Shown piece by piece: positions 8,532-15,914 of a stretch of 30,550 nt of DNA. Within the stretch, counting starts at the first letter, position 1. Each line of letters opens with the position of its first letter. The notes below the pieces were generated by a model. It was not told the DNA's origin. It saw nothing but the letters and a program-made list of their open reading frames with translations, and made no database searches. Position numbers and translations under genes: made by a program. This DNA comes from Actinomycetes bacterium. GTDB lineage: Bacteria; Actinomycetota; Actinomycetes; Propionibacteriales; Propionibacteriaceae. Location: assembly GCA_023458095.1 (NCBI GenBank), contig JAEXAS010000025.1, forward strand, positions 1 through 30,550, read 5' to 3'.

Positions 8532-8879
8532 TCAGAGCTGAAGGTGCAGCCGCAAAGCGTCGTCGAGCTCAGCCATCAACTGAGCAGAGACTCGCCCCAC
8601 CAATGGGCCCAGGCGCTCAACCGAGACCGAGCGCACCTGCTCGGCTTGGGCCTTGGAATCCACCCGAACACCGGTTTCGCTCGCAGGCAGCAGAACCTGG
8701 AACGGATAGATGTGAGCGGTGTTGCTGGTGATTGGCACCACTGTGACCACCCCGCGCCCCAAGCGCGCGGCGACAGCGTTGGCATGGTCGTTGCTCACCA
8801 CAATCGCGGGTCGACGCTTGCTCGCCTCCCCAGCGAGCGCCGGATCGAGGTTGACCAGCCGAATCTCACCGCGCAGCAT
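8532..8879 (-). CDS. MazF/PemK-family endoribonuclease toxin
   Basis: The 115-residue protein has the MazF layout: GEIRLVNLDP (4-13), then an Arg-rich loop leading into RRPAIVVSND, the VVPITSNT strand, and VDSKAQAEQVRSVSVERLG, the usual second conserved block. MazF proteins cut mRNA or tRNA at short sites. I chose the ATG at 8879, because the upstream extension overlaps the antitoxin and lacks similarity. This start lies 14 nt inside the antitoxin gene, so translation is coupled and antitoxin comes first, as is normal. The family call is firm; the cut site cannot be inferred. Confidence 0.9.
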   Translation of the reverse strand: MLRGEIRLVNLDPALAGEASKRRPAIVVSNDHANAVAARLGRGVVTVVPITSNTAHIYPFQVLLPASETGVRVDSKAQAEQVRSVSVERLGPLVGRVSAQLMAELDDALRLHLQL

Positions 8880-9105
8880 CAGTGAGCCCGTCGACGGCCG
8901 CCGCAGCCCACACATCGGCGTCACCGGAGGATTCCCACTCACCCCAGGCATCGCTGTAGAAGTCCTCCAGCTCAGGATTGGGGATCAGCCGGATTGCAGC
9001 CTGGATCGCCGCCGAGCGGGAGTTCAGACCGGCAGTCTTGGCATAGGAATCCAATGCGGCCACATCGCTCTCCGACAGACTCACGCTGAGTTTCACCTGA
9101 CTCAT
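8866..9105 (-). CDS. Ribbon-helix-helix antitoxin of the MazF pair
   Basis: The 79-residue product starts with a ribbon-helix-helix DNA-binding domain (VKLSVSLSESDVAALDSYAK, then NSRSAAIQAAIRLI) and ends in an acidic, Trp-containing tail (EDFYSDAWGEWESS) of the kind that wraps around a MazF dimer. It overlaps the toxin gene by 14 nt. TACTCT lies 6 nt before the ATG with no ribosome site, so the mRNA is probably leaderless. An imperfect palindrome overlaps this promoter and is the likely autoregulatory site. Confidence 0.88.
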   Translation of the reverse strand: MSQVKLSVSLSESDVAALDSYAKTAGLNSRSAAIQAAIRLIPNPELEDFYSDAWGEWESSGDADVWAAAAVDGLTDAAR

Positions 9106-9111
9106 GCCACC

Positions 9112-9130
9112 AGAGTAGCACCTGTGGTAA
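9112..9130 (-). promoter_or_regulatory. Leaderless promoter and candidate operator of the mazEF-like pair
   Basis: On the minus strand TACTCT (9112-9117) is followed by GGTGGC and the ATG. The imperfect palindrome GTAGCAC-CT-GTGGTAA (9115-9130; 5 of 7 pairs match) overlaps it, as expected for a self-repressing RHH antitoxin. Confidence 0.4.
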
Positions 9131-9188
9131 TACCCAATCGGCCGCCCGCGGGAGTTCGCGGCGAGCTGCGCCCCCCGCGGAATTCGCC

Positions 9189-9842
9189 CTAACTCAGCTG
9201 GTCAGGGCTGGGGAACCTCTCCCCACGTTCCTGCAGCCAGGCCGAGTGCTCCGGGGTCAGGAAGGGAATGATCCGGGCCGGGACGGCCCCTGCATTACGC
9301 AGTTCCTCAGCCACGATGCGCAGGTAGCTGCGGAACATCCAGGGCAGGCGTTGCCCCTTGGTGTCGATATTGGAGATCCCGACGATGTCTCCAAACCGCT
9401 CTGGATCAGAGACGTAGTTGGCGGTGTAGTCGGCCTCGAAGCCGTCCTCGTCGTAATCATCCTCGTCGAAGTCATCGTCCTCGTCGTCTTCATCAAAGTC
9501 GTCGTCATCGGGGTCGAGTTCGCGGCCATCGGCCCGGACGCGAATCATGCGGGTGGTGGCTGCCGACAGCGCCGTCATCAATTGCTCAGGGGACGGCCCG
9601 ACGGCGGCCAGCGTCACCGATACCGATTCGCGCAGCGGCAGGAAGGTCCACGGGTCGCAAGTGATATCGCCATCGGTGGGGAAGTCATGGACGACCGCCC
9701 GCGCCCAGGCGCGTTGGCTCTGAAGGAGCGCCGAAGGGTCCGTGGCATTGCGCCACTCGTCTTCACCGTCCCATTTTGCTGCGGCCCACACACCGAGTGG
9801 ATCGCTTTGGCCCTTGCTGGTGTCCCATCCTTCGCTCGTCAT
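9189..9842 (-). CDS. Hypothetical protein with a long acidic tract
   Basis: The 217-residue protein matches no family I know. Its N-terminal half has a mixed alpha/beta look and residues 108-139 are nearly all Asp and Glu. A C-terminal domain follows (YVSDPERFGDIVGISNIDTK, then LRIVAEELRNAGAVPARIIP). I chose the ATG at 9842 because TACGTT lies 7 nt upstream and there is no ribosome site, the leaderless pattern seen around it. TTG at 9917 is an alternative that would add 25 residues. The acidic tract could bind a basic partner or mimic DNA; that is speculation. It sits between two toxin-antitoxin pairs on the same strand. Confidence 0.7.
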   Translation of the reverse strand: MTSEGWDTSKGQSDPLGVWAAAKWDGEDEWRNATDPSALLQSQRAWARAVVHDFPTDGDITCDPWTFLPLRESVSVTLAAVGPSPEQLMTALSAATTRMIRVRADGRELDPDDDDFDEDDEDDDFDEDDYDEDGFEADYTANYVSDPERFGDIVGISNIDTKGQRLPWMFRSYLRIVAEELRNAGAVPARIIPFLTPEHSAWLQERGERFPSPDQLS

Positions 9843-9920
9843 GGGAATTAACGTAGCGCTCGCGAAAACTCCCGTGCAGCGAATTCTGGTTTCCTCGGCG
9901 AGAACCACATCGTCCAATAC

Positions 9921-9943
9921 TCAGAGGCTGAGCGCGCCTCTGA
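9921..9943. terminator. Small hairpin after the hepT-like gene
   Basis: TCAGAGG (9921-9927) pairs with CCTCTGA (9937-9943) around a 9-base loop. It lies about 55 bp past the hepT-like stop. No T-run follows, so termination is uncertain. Confidence 0.25.
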
Positions 9944-9996
9944 CCCGATGCATCGCCGGTGAGTTCACCTCAACACCCGACATCGGCCGCAGCCCT

Positions 9997-10326
9997 TCAG
10001 CTCAGACTGTCTCGAGCCTCCACCGTCAACCGACGCACAATGAGCGGAACATCGTCAGAAATGGTCTTCTGGATGATCTCGGAATCAACGAGAAGGTACC
10101 CATGAGCAATGCGGTTGCGCATCCCCCACATCAGCGCCCAGTCGTCCCCGAAACACCTCTCCCGAACCTCGGAGTCGAGACTGGCAAGTACCTCAATAGC
10201 AGCCGACAGGCGCATACAGATGGCATCGACGACCAGTTGATCATCAAGGCCACGGGCCGCGTAGCCCTGTAAGGCTTCGAGGTGCTGCAGGGCATCAGCC
10301 ACAATCTCGGCCGTTGAGCGGCTCAC
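9997..10326 (-). CDS. HepT-like HEPN toxin
   Basis: The 109-residue helical protein carries RNRIAHGY, the Rx4HxY motif of HepT toxins (R70, H75, Y77). In HepT/MntA (type VII) systems the toxin is an RNase and the MntA partner inactivates it by adding AMP to the motif tyrosine. Here the GTG start overlaps the upstream nucleotidyltransferase stop as GTGA, so the two genes form a coupled pair. The family assignment follows from motif plus partner; activity is untested. Confidence 0.88.
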   Translation of the reverse strand: MSRSTAEIVADALQHLEALQGYAARGLDDQLVVDAICMRLSAAIEVLASLDSEVRERCFGDDWALMWGMRNRIAHGYLLVDSEIIQKTISDDVPLIVRRLTVEARDSLS

Positions 10327-10793
10327 AACGCCACCGCCTCAGCGAGGACACGGTCGCGCAGGTTTGCCTTCAACGCAGAATCGGGGACGATGTCGACCTT
10401 CACCCCCACGAGATGGCTCAGGTCCTGCTCAAGCCGCCCGAGCCGCATCAGGCTCAACGGCTCCGATGCAGTGAAGAGCAAATCAATGTCTGAGTCGTCG
10501 CGTTCACCTCCGGTGGCGACCGAGCCAAACACCCGCACATTGCCTCCCCCAGCTTCGGCCACCAACTGCCGAATTGCTGAGGCGTTCTTGCGGAGACGCC
10601 AACCCAGTGGGGAGGTTCCAGAGAAGTGCAGCAAGCGGGACACTTCCGGCTGGCTGCGACCAATCTCAGCCGCAATCTGAGCCTGAGTCATGCCGGACGC
10701 CGCGGCGCTGCGGACTGCCTGGACCAGTTCGGCGCGAGCACGTTGAACCGCACCATCACACCGACGAGCGATCTCCGCAAGCGACTCCGCCAT
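10323..10793 (-). CDS. HTH-MNT nucleotidyltransferase antitoxin (MntA-like)
   Basis: The 156-residue protein joins two domains. Residues about 15-57 form a helix-turn-helix (GMTQAQIAAEIGRSQPEVSR), and residues about 70-156 form a minimal nucleotidyltransferase with FGSVATGGERDDSDIDLLF: G90-S91, D102 and D104, plus a third carboxylate at D134 (KVDIV). It should adenylylate and neutralise the HepT-like toxin encoded next. The HTH, absent from classical MntA, probably makes the antitoxin its own repressor: a perfect palindrome lies 8 nt before the ATG, overlapping a leaderless -10 box. Confidence 0.9.
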   Translation of the reverse strand: MAESLAEIARRCDGAVQRARAELVQAVRSAAASGMTQAQIAAEIGRSQPEVSRLLHFSGTSPLGWRLRKNASAIRQLVAEAGGGNVRVFGSVATGGERDDSDIDLLFTASEPLSLMRLGRLEQDLSHLVGVKVDIVPDSALKANLRDRVLAEAVAL

Positions 10794-10799
10794 ACACCC

Positions 10800-10818
10800 A
10801 ATATAGCATTTGCTATAT
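10800..10818 (-). promoter_or_regulatory. Perfect palindromic operator over a leaderless promoter
   Basis: ATATAGCA-TT-TGCTATAT (10801-10818) is a perfect 8-bp inverted repeat and AT-rich in a GC-rich setting. On the minus strand TATATT (10800-10805) ends 6 nt before the ATG of the HTH-MNT gene. Binding of the HTH protein here would block transcription directly. Confidence 0.65.
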
Positions 10819-10908
10819 CTTCACTGGCGGACTACCCGAGGGAATCAACCAACCCCGCTAGCCTTCTGAGGAAGGCAAGGCTTTCAGAAAGGGACGCAGG
10901 TGGTTCGA

Positions 10909-11589
10909 ATGGCCGACAACCAACTCAGTGACACCGTGAACCGACTCAAGGCTGCACTCCAGGCCGAGTCGGCCACGGCCAGGATGAACACCGCGATGGC
11001 GGCGGGGCTGCGTCCTCACGACGCCTACATCGACGTCCTGGTCGAGCGTTGCGCCGTGGAGCCGGACTTCTTCGTCCGCGACATGCTCACCTGGGCGCTG
11101 ATCCAGCACGACCACACACTCACGTTGGAGCGGGTCTTGCCCGAGCTGAATTCGGAGATTCCGCAGGCGCGGGCTCAGGCGCTGCACACCCTGTCCAAGC
11201 TCGGCGATCAGCGAGCCTGGCCGGCGATCACCACCGAACTCCTGACCGACTCCGACGACCAGGTCGCCCTCACCGCCTGGCGGGCAGCAGCCGCCCTCGC
11301 GCCGGACGGCGAAGCCGCCACCCTCGCTGAGGTGCTGGCCACCCAGTTCGGGCGCGGTGATCGAGCCACCCAGCGCGGACTCAGTCGGGCGCTGGCCGCT
11401 TTGGGCGATGCAGCGGCGCCGGCCATCGAACGCGCCACGAGCGATCGCCGCGCGACGGTGCGCACTCACGCCCTCGCCACCGAGCAGTTGGTTGCCGATC
11501 CCGACGTCGGCTTCGATGTTGCGCTTGATGCTGCGCGACGGACCGCCGCGCTGCACGGTGCCCCGCTGGTCGAACACGTCAAGGAGTAG
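10909..11589 (+). CDS. HEAT-repeat protein
   Basis: The 226-residue product is an all-helical HEAT-type solenoid: repeated segments such as ARAQALHTLSKLGDQRAWPA, DQVALTAWRAAAALAPDGEA and RATQRGLSRALAALGDAAAP. Such scaffolds bind proteins or nucleic acids; no target is suggested here. I placed the start at ATG 10909 with GCAGGTGG about 8 nt upstream, rather than GTG 10900 inside that site. It stands alone, followed by tandem repeats. A 6-bp hairpin (GCCTTC-TGAG-GAAGGC) lies at 10861-10876 upstream. Confidence 0.8.
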   Translation: MADNQLSDTVNRLKAALQAESATARMNTAMAAGLRPHDAYIDVLVERCAVEPDFFVRDMLTWALIQHDHTLTLERVLPELNSEIPQARAQALHTLSKLGDQRAWPAITTELLTDSDDQVALTAWRAAAALAPDGEAATLAEVLATQFGRGDRATQRGLSRALAALGDAAAPAIERATSDRRATVRTHALATEQLVADPDVGFDVALDAARRTAALHGAPLVEHVKE

Positions 11590-11605
11590 CTGTCACGATT
11601 GGGCT

Positions 11606-11728
11606 TGGGGGTGCCCTTCGACAAGCTCAGGGAACGGTTCGGCACGGGGTGCGCCCTTCGACAAGCTCAGGGAACGGTTCGGCACAGGGTGCAGCCTTCG
11701 ACAAGGGCAGGGAACGGCTCGGCGCGGG
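11606..11728 (+). repeat. Three tandem copies of a 40-bp repeat
   Basis: The core CCCTTCGACAAGCTCAGGGA starts at 11614 and 11654, with a diverged third copy near 11694, so the period is exactly 40 bp. The third copy has several changes (AAGGGCAGGG for AAGCTCAGGG). All copies have the same orientation, unlike the inverted pairs elsewhere in the window. Confidence 0.85.
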
Positions 11729-11733
11729 GTGCA

Positions 11734-12138
11734 TCAGGCCGCTGGGAGCAACTCGGCGAGCAGGTTCTCGACTCGGCGGCGAATCTCGTCGCGGATCGGG
11801 CGCACCGCGTCCACACCTTGCCCGGCCGGATCGTCCAACACCCAGTCTTCATAGCGCTTGCCAGGGTAGAACGGGCAGGTGTCACCGCAGCCCATCGTCA
11901 CCACCACATCGGAGACCTGAACGGCGTCGGTCGTCAAGATCTTCGGCTGCTCGGCCGAAATGTCGATGCCTTCCTCAGCCATGGCCTGCACAGCAGCCGG
12001 GTTGACTAAATCGGCAGGCATGGATCCGGCCGAGCGCACCTCAACCCGTCCGCCGCCAAGGTGGCGCAGATACCCCGCTGCCATCTGGGAGCGGCCGGCG
12101 TTGTGGATACAGACGAACAGCACCGATGGCTTGCTCAT
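11734..12138 (-). CDS. arsC: Arsenate reductase, single-domain (LMW phosphatase fold)
   Basis: The 134-residue protein reduces arsenate to arsenite. The P-loop is VCIHNAGRSQ with C10 and R16 (Cx5R). Two more cysteines sit in MGCGDTCPFYPGKRYEDW (C84, C88), then the DDP with the general-acid Asp. The sequence is close to Corynebacterium-type enzymes that use mycothiol and mycoredoxin, so that mechanism is likely. The ATG at 12138 has an AGAGGA site 7 nt upstream; the longer frame lacks support. It is divergent from the arsR-arsC fusion and shares its regulatory region. Confidence 0.92.
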   Translation of the reverse strand: MSKPSVLFVCIHNAGRSQMAAGYLRHLGGGRVEVRSAGSMPADLVNPAAVQAMAEEGIDISAEQPKILTTDAVQVSDVVVTMGCGDTCPFYPGKRYEDWVLDDPAGQGVDAVRPIRDEIRRRVENLLAELLPAA

Positions 12139-12162
12139 GGCGATTCCTCTCAAGCCGGACAC

Positions 12163-12195
12163 TTGACCCGGCCATTTACTCAGCTATCATTGAGT
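12163..12195 (+). promoter_or_regulatory. Promoter and candidate ArsR operator
   Basis: TTGACC (12163-12168), a 16-nt spacer and TATCAT (12185-12190) form a good sigma-70-type promoter reading toward the fusion gene. ACTCA (12178-12182) and TGAGT (12191-12195) are an inverted repeat around the -10 box, the expected place for an ArsR-type repressor. Confidence 0.6.
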
Positions 12196-12219
12196 CAATA
12201 GTCATGGAGGAATGCACCG

Positions 12220-12888
12220 ATGTCAATGGCAACGACCCAATCCCGTGCGCGGGCCTATGCAGCCCTGGGCGATCCGTCCCGGCTGACCATCGTCGACCTG
12301 CTTGCCGACGGCGACCTGGCCTCCGGCGAACTCGCCACGCGACTCGACCTGCCCTCCAACCTGCTCGCCCATCACCTCCAGGTGCTCGAACAGGCCGGGT
12401 TGATCCAGCGCCGCCGATCCGAAGGTGATGGACGTCGGGCCTATGTGCAGCGAACTCCGGCCTGCGATCTGCTGCTCGGCGCAGCCCCACTCCCCCGTCC
12501 GCAACGAGTCGCGTTTGTGTGTTCCCACAACTCAGCACGCTCGCAACTCGCCGAGGCCTACTGGCGCACAGTCAGCGACATTCCAGCCATTTCCGCGGGC
12601 ACCCACCCCGCCACACGAGTACACCCCCGAGCGGTCGCCGTGGGCCGGACCCATGGCCTTGACCTCAGCGCGGCCCGTCCCAAGCTCATCGACAACGCAC
12701 TCACTGACACCGAAATGGTGATCGCCGTATGCGATCGCGCCTATGAGGAACTGCCCACCGCCGCGGCACATTGGGCCGTCCCCGACCCAGCCCTGACCGA
12801 CACCGACGAGGCCTTCGAGGCCGCCTTCACCGACATCACCAGCCGCATCGACCTTCTTGCCAACCGCTTCCAAGGAGAACCGACATGA
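12220..12888 (+). CDS. ArsR repressor fused to arsenate-reductase-like domain
   Basis: The 222-residue protein has an ArsR winged helix (about residues 10-80, recognition helix near SNLLAHHLQVLEQAGLI) joined to a low-molecular-weight phosphatase domain (95-217) with VCSHNSARSQ (C101, R107) and VPDPAL. The ArsR part lacks the classical ELCVCDL metal site. Its only cysteines are C82, C101 and one in AVCDRAYEE, so arsenite sensing must use another set. A GGAGGA site lies 8 nt before the ATG. Likely role: an arsenic-responsive repressor with built-in arsenate-reductase or phosphatase activity. The stop overlaps the next start as ATGA. Confidence 0.9.
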   Translation: MSMATTQSRARAYAALGDPSRLTIVDLLADGDLASGELATRLDLPSNLLAHHLQVLEQAGLIQRRRSEGDGRRAYVQRTPACDLLLGAAPLPRPQRVAFVCSHNSARSQLAEAYWRTVSDIPAISAGTHPATRVHPRAVAVGRTHGLDLSAARPKLIDNALTDTEMVIAVCDRAYEELPTAAAHWAVPDPALTDTDEAFEAAFTDITSRIDLLANRFQGEPT

Positions 12889-13541
12889 CCGTTCACCCCA
12901 CCTCGCAACACACCTGGGAAAGCCTGCACCCCGACGAGAAGCTTGCGTTGAAGCAGGCCGCGTCCCGACTCGCCTCCGACTTCACTGGCCTCTATGGCGC
13001 CGAGACGATCGAGTTGTTCCTGGCCAGTTCCTACGATCAGTTCGCCGACCGCGCCACCGTCACCAGATTCCTGCCCCTGCTCGCCGAGCGCTTTGCTCGG
13101 CAACGCCTCCACGCCCTGGCTCGTATTGAGGGCCTTCACAACGATGGCAAACCGGTGGTTCTGTTCTTATGCACCCACAATGCAGGACGATCCCAGATGG
13201 CACTGGGCTTCTTCCAAGCTCTCACCGGGGACGCTGCCGTGGCCTGGTCCGGCGGCTCCGAACCCGGACTTGAGGTCAACCCGGTCGCGGTGGCGGCAAT
13301 GGCCGAACGCGGCATCGACATCGCCGCCGAGTTCCCTAAGCCATGGACCGATGAAACCGTCCGTGCCGCCGATGTCGTGATCACCATGGGCTGCGGCGAT
13401 GCCTGCCCAGTCTTCCCCGGGACGCGCTACGAAAACTGGGACGTCGAGGACCCCCACGACCGAGACCTCGACACCGTCCGCGGGATCCGCGATGACATTG
13501 AACGCCGCGTCCGCACCTTGACCGAATCCCTGGGCCTGTAG
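12885..13541 (+). CDS. arsC: Arsenate reductase with N-terminal helical domain
   Basis: The 218-residue protein has an N-terminal three-helix domain (about residues 10-82) found on some actinobacterial arsenate reductases, then an LMW-phosphatase domain with FLCTHNAGRSQMALGFF (C96, R102), MGCGDACPVFPGTRYENW and VEDPHDRD. It is the second gene of the unit with the arsR-arsC fusion (ATGA overlap), and the third arsenate-reductase-type domain of the locus. No arsB or acr3 efflux gene is adjacent. Arsenate reduction, probably with mycothiol, is well supported by the motifs. Confidence 0.9.
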   Translation: MTVHPTSQHTWESLHPDEKLALKQAASRLASDFTGLYGAETIELFLASSYDQFADRATVTRFLPLLAERFARQRLHALARIEGLHNDGKPVVLFLCTHNAGRSQMALGFFQALTGDAAVAWSGGSEPGLEVNPVAVAAMAERGIDIAAEFPKPWTDETVRAADVVITMGCGDACPVFPGTRYENWDVEDPHDRDLDTVRGIRDDIERRVRTLTESLGL

Positions 13542-13726
13542 CCGCTCACCATCAGGGCGCACCAACACGTCCCGCTTCAGGCAGATCGCCGAGCAGCGCA
13601 GATACGTCCGCCGTCGGCTCGCGCAAGGAAACACCCGAGCCCCGGGAATAACCCTGTGCGCTCGCAGGTTGATCAAGGCTATGCCTCTTTCAGGCGAAGT
13701 CCGCGCGATCCATATTCAAGGAACTG

Positions 13727-15199
13727 ATGAGCACATCTGATCTCACCGCCGCTCCGACCGACACGCTGGCCGGGCCACCGGCCAGCGAGAAACTCCCCCG
13801 CCGCACCCTGACCGTGCTGGCGGTGCTGCTGGTGGGCGCCTTTGTGGTGATCCTCAACGAGACCGCGATGAACGTGGCGCTGTCGCGCATCATGAGCGAC
13901 CTGAACATCACCGAGCGCACCGCACAGTGGCTGACCACCGGCTTCATGCTCACGATGGCCGTCGTCATTCCGATCAGCGGCTGGTTCCTGCAACGCTTCA
14001 CCACCCGCCAGGCGTTTGGCCTGGCCATGAGCTTGTTCAGCGCCGGCACCGCGATTGCCGCGCTCTCGCCGGGTTTCGAGCTTCTCCTGACCGGACGCAT
14101 CGTCCAGGCATCGGGAACCGCCATCATGATGCCGCTGCTGATGACCACCGTCATGGAATTGGTGCCACCGCACATGCGCGGACGAGTGATGGGCACCATC
14201 AGCCTGGTGATTGCCACCGCGCCGGCACTAGGCCCGACCGTCTCTGGGATCATCCTGCAGTTCTTGCCCTGGCGCTTTGTCTTCGTCATGGTGCTGCCGA
14301 TCGCGGTGACGATCTTGATCGTGGGTCTGCGCTTGGTGCCGATCCTGAACGAGCCACGCAAAGTTGAACTCGACGGTTGGAGCATCCCGCTGGCCGCAGC
14401 CGGCTTCGGCGGCCTGGTCTATGGGCTGAGCCTGGTCGGCAATCCACTGATTCCGGCCTGGGAACTCGGCGTCGCGCTCGGTGTTGGCACCCTCAGCTTG
14501 ACCGGATTCATCATTCGGCAGCTGATTCTGCAACGCAGGGACGCAGCGCTACTCGACCTGCGCACCTTCACCTACCCGACTTTCACCATCGCGGTGTCGA
14601 TCATGGCGATCGTGATGATGGTGCTGTTCGGCTCCATCATCGCGACCCCACTGGTTCTGCAGAAGGTCCTCAACCTGGAGCCGCTCGCCGTAGGACTGAT
14701 GCTGCTGCCTGGCGGCCTTTTGATGGGTTTGCTCGGCCCCGTCGTGGGCCGGCTCTATGACAAGGTCGGTGCCCGCACCCTGGTCATTCCCGGCGCGGTG
14801 GTGGTGACCGGCGCGTTTGCGATCTTCGCCACGATCTCGCCGGCGACGCAGTGGTGGCATCTGTTGATCGCCAACCTGGTGATGAGTCTGGGTTTGGCCT
14901 TCATGATGACGCCGCTGTTCACCACGACCCTGGCCGCCTTGCCCCATCAGCTCTACAGCTACGGCTCAGCCATGGTCGGCACCGTCCAGCAGGTCGCCGG
15001 AGCTGCCGGCACAGCACTCTTCGTCACCATCATGGCCACGGTAAGCGCCGCCACGGTGAACCCTGAATCTGCCGCAGCACTCGCCACGGGCGCCCGGACT
15101 TCCTTCCTGGTGGTCGGCTGTCTGTGGCTGCTCACCATCGTGGGAGCGGCTTTCCTTCCCAAGCACGACCCGGCAGCGGTTCCCGACCCCGCTCACTGA
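13727..15199 (+). CDS. MFS multidrug exporter, DHA2 family (14 TM)
   Basis: The 490-residue protein has about 14 membrane helices. It shows the DHA2/EmrB pattern: LVGAFVVILNETAMNVAL in helix 1, motif A at GWFLQRFTTRQAF, and the antiporter motif C at APALGPTVSGII. Such proteins export drugs or toxic compounds by proton antiport. The substrate is not predictable; nothing ties it to arsenic except position, 185 bp after the arsenate reductase. An AAGGA site precedes the ATG. It is followed by REP-like repeats. Confidence 0.92.
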   Translation: MSTSDLTAAPTDTLAGPPASEKLPRRTLTVLAVLLVGAFVVILNETAMNVALSRIMSDLNITERTAQWLTTGFMLTMAVVIPISGWFLQRFTTRQAFGLAMSLFSAGTAIAALSPGFELLLTGRIVQASGTAIMMPLLMTTVMELVPPHMRGRVMGTISLVIATAPALGPTVSGIILQFLPWRFVFVMVLPIAVTILIVGLRLVPILNEPRKVELDGWSIPLAAAGFGGLVYGLSLVGNPLIPAWELGVALGVGTLSLTGFIIRQLILQRRDAALLDLRTFTYPTFTIAVSIMAIVMMVLFGSIIATPLVLQKVLNLEPLAVGLMLLPGGLLMGLLGPVVGRLYDKVGARTLVIPGAVVVTGAFAIFATISPATQWWHLLIANLVMSLGLAFMMTPLFTTTLAALPHQLYSYGSAMVGTVQQVAGAAGTALFVTIMATVSAATVNPESAAALATGARTSFLVVGCLWLLTIVGAAFLPKHDPAAVPDPAH

Positions 15200-15210
15200 A
15201 CGCCCACCCC

Positions 15211-15298
15211 GCTGGCTGAGCCTGTCGAAGCCCCCACCAGCCCGCTGGCTGAGCCTGTCGAAGCCCTAAGAGCTCCCTTCGACAAGCTCAGGGAACGG
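15211..15298. repeat. REP-like repeats, two direct and one inverted copy
   Basis: GCTGGCTGAGCCTGTCGAAG occurs at 15211 and again at 15244, a 33-bp spacing. An inverted copy, CCCTTCGACAAGCTCAGGGA, begins at 15275. They lie just past the MFS stop and can form a long hairpin, so they may stabilise or end that transcript. Confidence 0.75.
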
Positions 15299-15387
15299 AG
15301 GCAGGAACACTCAGGAACCGGAAGGCGGAAAGACGCAGCGAACGACGCTGCACAACGCCCCATTCCCGACAGCGCGGGCAATCCGGC

Positions 15388-15393
15388 TAGGTT
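15388..15393 (+). promoter_or_regulatory. Leaderless -10 box of arfB (TAGGTT)
   Basis: TAGGTT is followed by six bases and the GTG start. No ribosome site is present. Confidence 0.5.
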
Positions 15394-15399
15394 TGTCCG

Positions 15400-15840
15400 G
15401 TGTTCGACGTGCGAATCGCGCCCGGGCCCGGCGTCCCGGACGGAGTGTTGATCTCAGCAGCAGAGCTGACTGAGCGGTATTCGCATGCCTCCGGCCCGGG
15501 CGGGCAAGGCGTCAACACTGCAGATTCCCGAGTGCAACTGTCTTTCGACATCGCGGCCTCGGCAGCTTTCACCCCAGCGCAGCGCGCGCGCCTGATCTCG
15601 CGGCTGGGCGCGCGGCTGGACGGCACCGTCATCACCGTCGATTCGGCGGTCTTTCGCTCGCAGTATCGAAACCGGCGCGAGGCACGCCTTCGACTGGCCG
15701 ACATCCTGCGGACCGCCCTGACCCCACCACCACCGCCGCGCCGGCCGACCCGTCCCAGTCGGGCCGCCGTGGAGCGGCGCTTGTTGAGCAAACATCGACG
15801 CAGCGAGCTCAAACGCCAGCGCAGCAATCCTGATCGCTGA
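15400..15840 (+). CDS. arfB: Peptidyl-tRNA hydrolase ArfB (ribosome rescue)
   Basis: ArfB (YaeJ) frees ribosomes stalled at mRNA ends by hydrolysing peptidyl-tRNA. The 146-residue protein has the catalytic GPGGQGVN (GGQ at 34-36) in a release-factor domain without codon-recognition domains. It ends in a basic tail (RRLLSKHRRSELKRQRSNPDR region) that would enter the empty mRNA channel. A Pro-rich linker of about 15 residues joins the two. The GTG start is supported by the leaderless -10 box 6 nt before it. Confidence 0.93.
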   Translation: MFDVRIAPGPGVPDGVLISAAELTERYSHASGPGGQGVNTADSRVQLSFDIAASAAFTPAQRARLISRLGARLDGTVITVDSAVFRSQYRNRREARLRLADILRTALTPPPPPRRPTRPSRAAVERRLLSKHRRSELKRQRSNPDR

Positions 15841-15871
15841 GCAGATTATCCACAGCACCTCTGTGCTCAGC
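15836..15871 (+). terminator. Hairpin at the arfB stop
   Basis: GCTGAGCA (15836-15843, containing the stop) pairs with TGCTCAGC (15864-15871), and inside it CACAG pairs with CTGTG. There is no T-run, so it is only a possible terminator. Confidence 0.4.
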
Positions 15872-15914
15872 AGGCCTCAACACCCTAGACTGCTCGGGCC
15901 AGAGGGGGTGCGCA

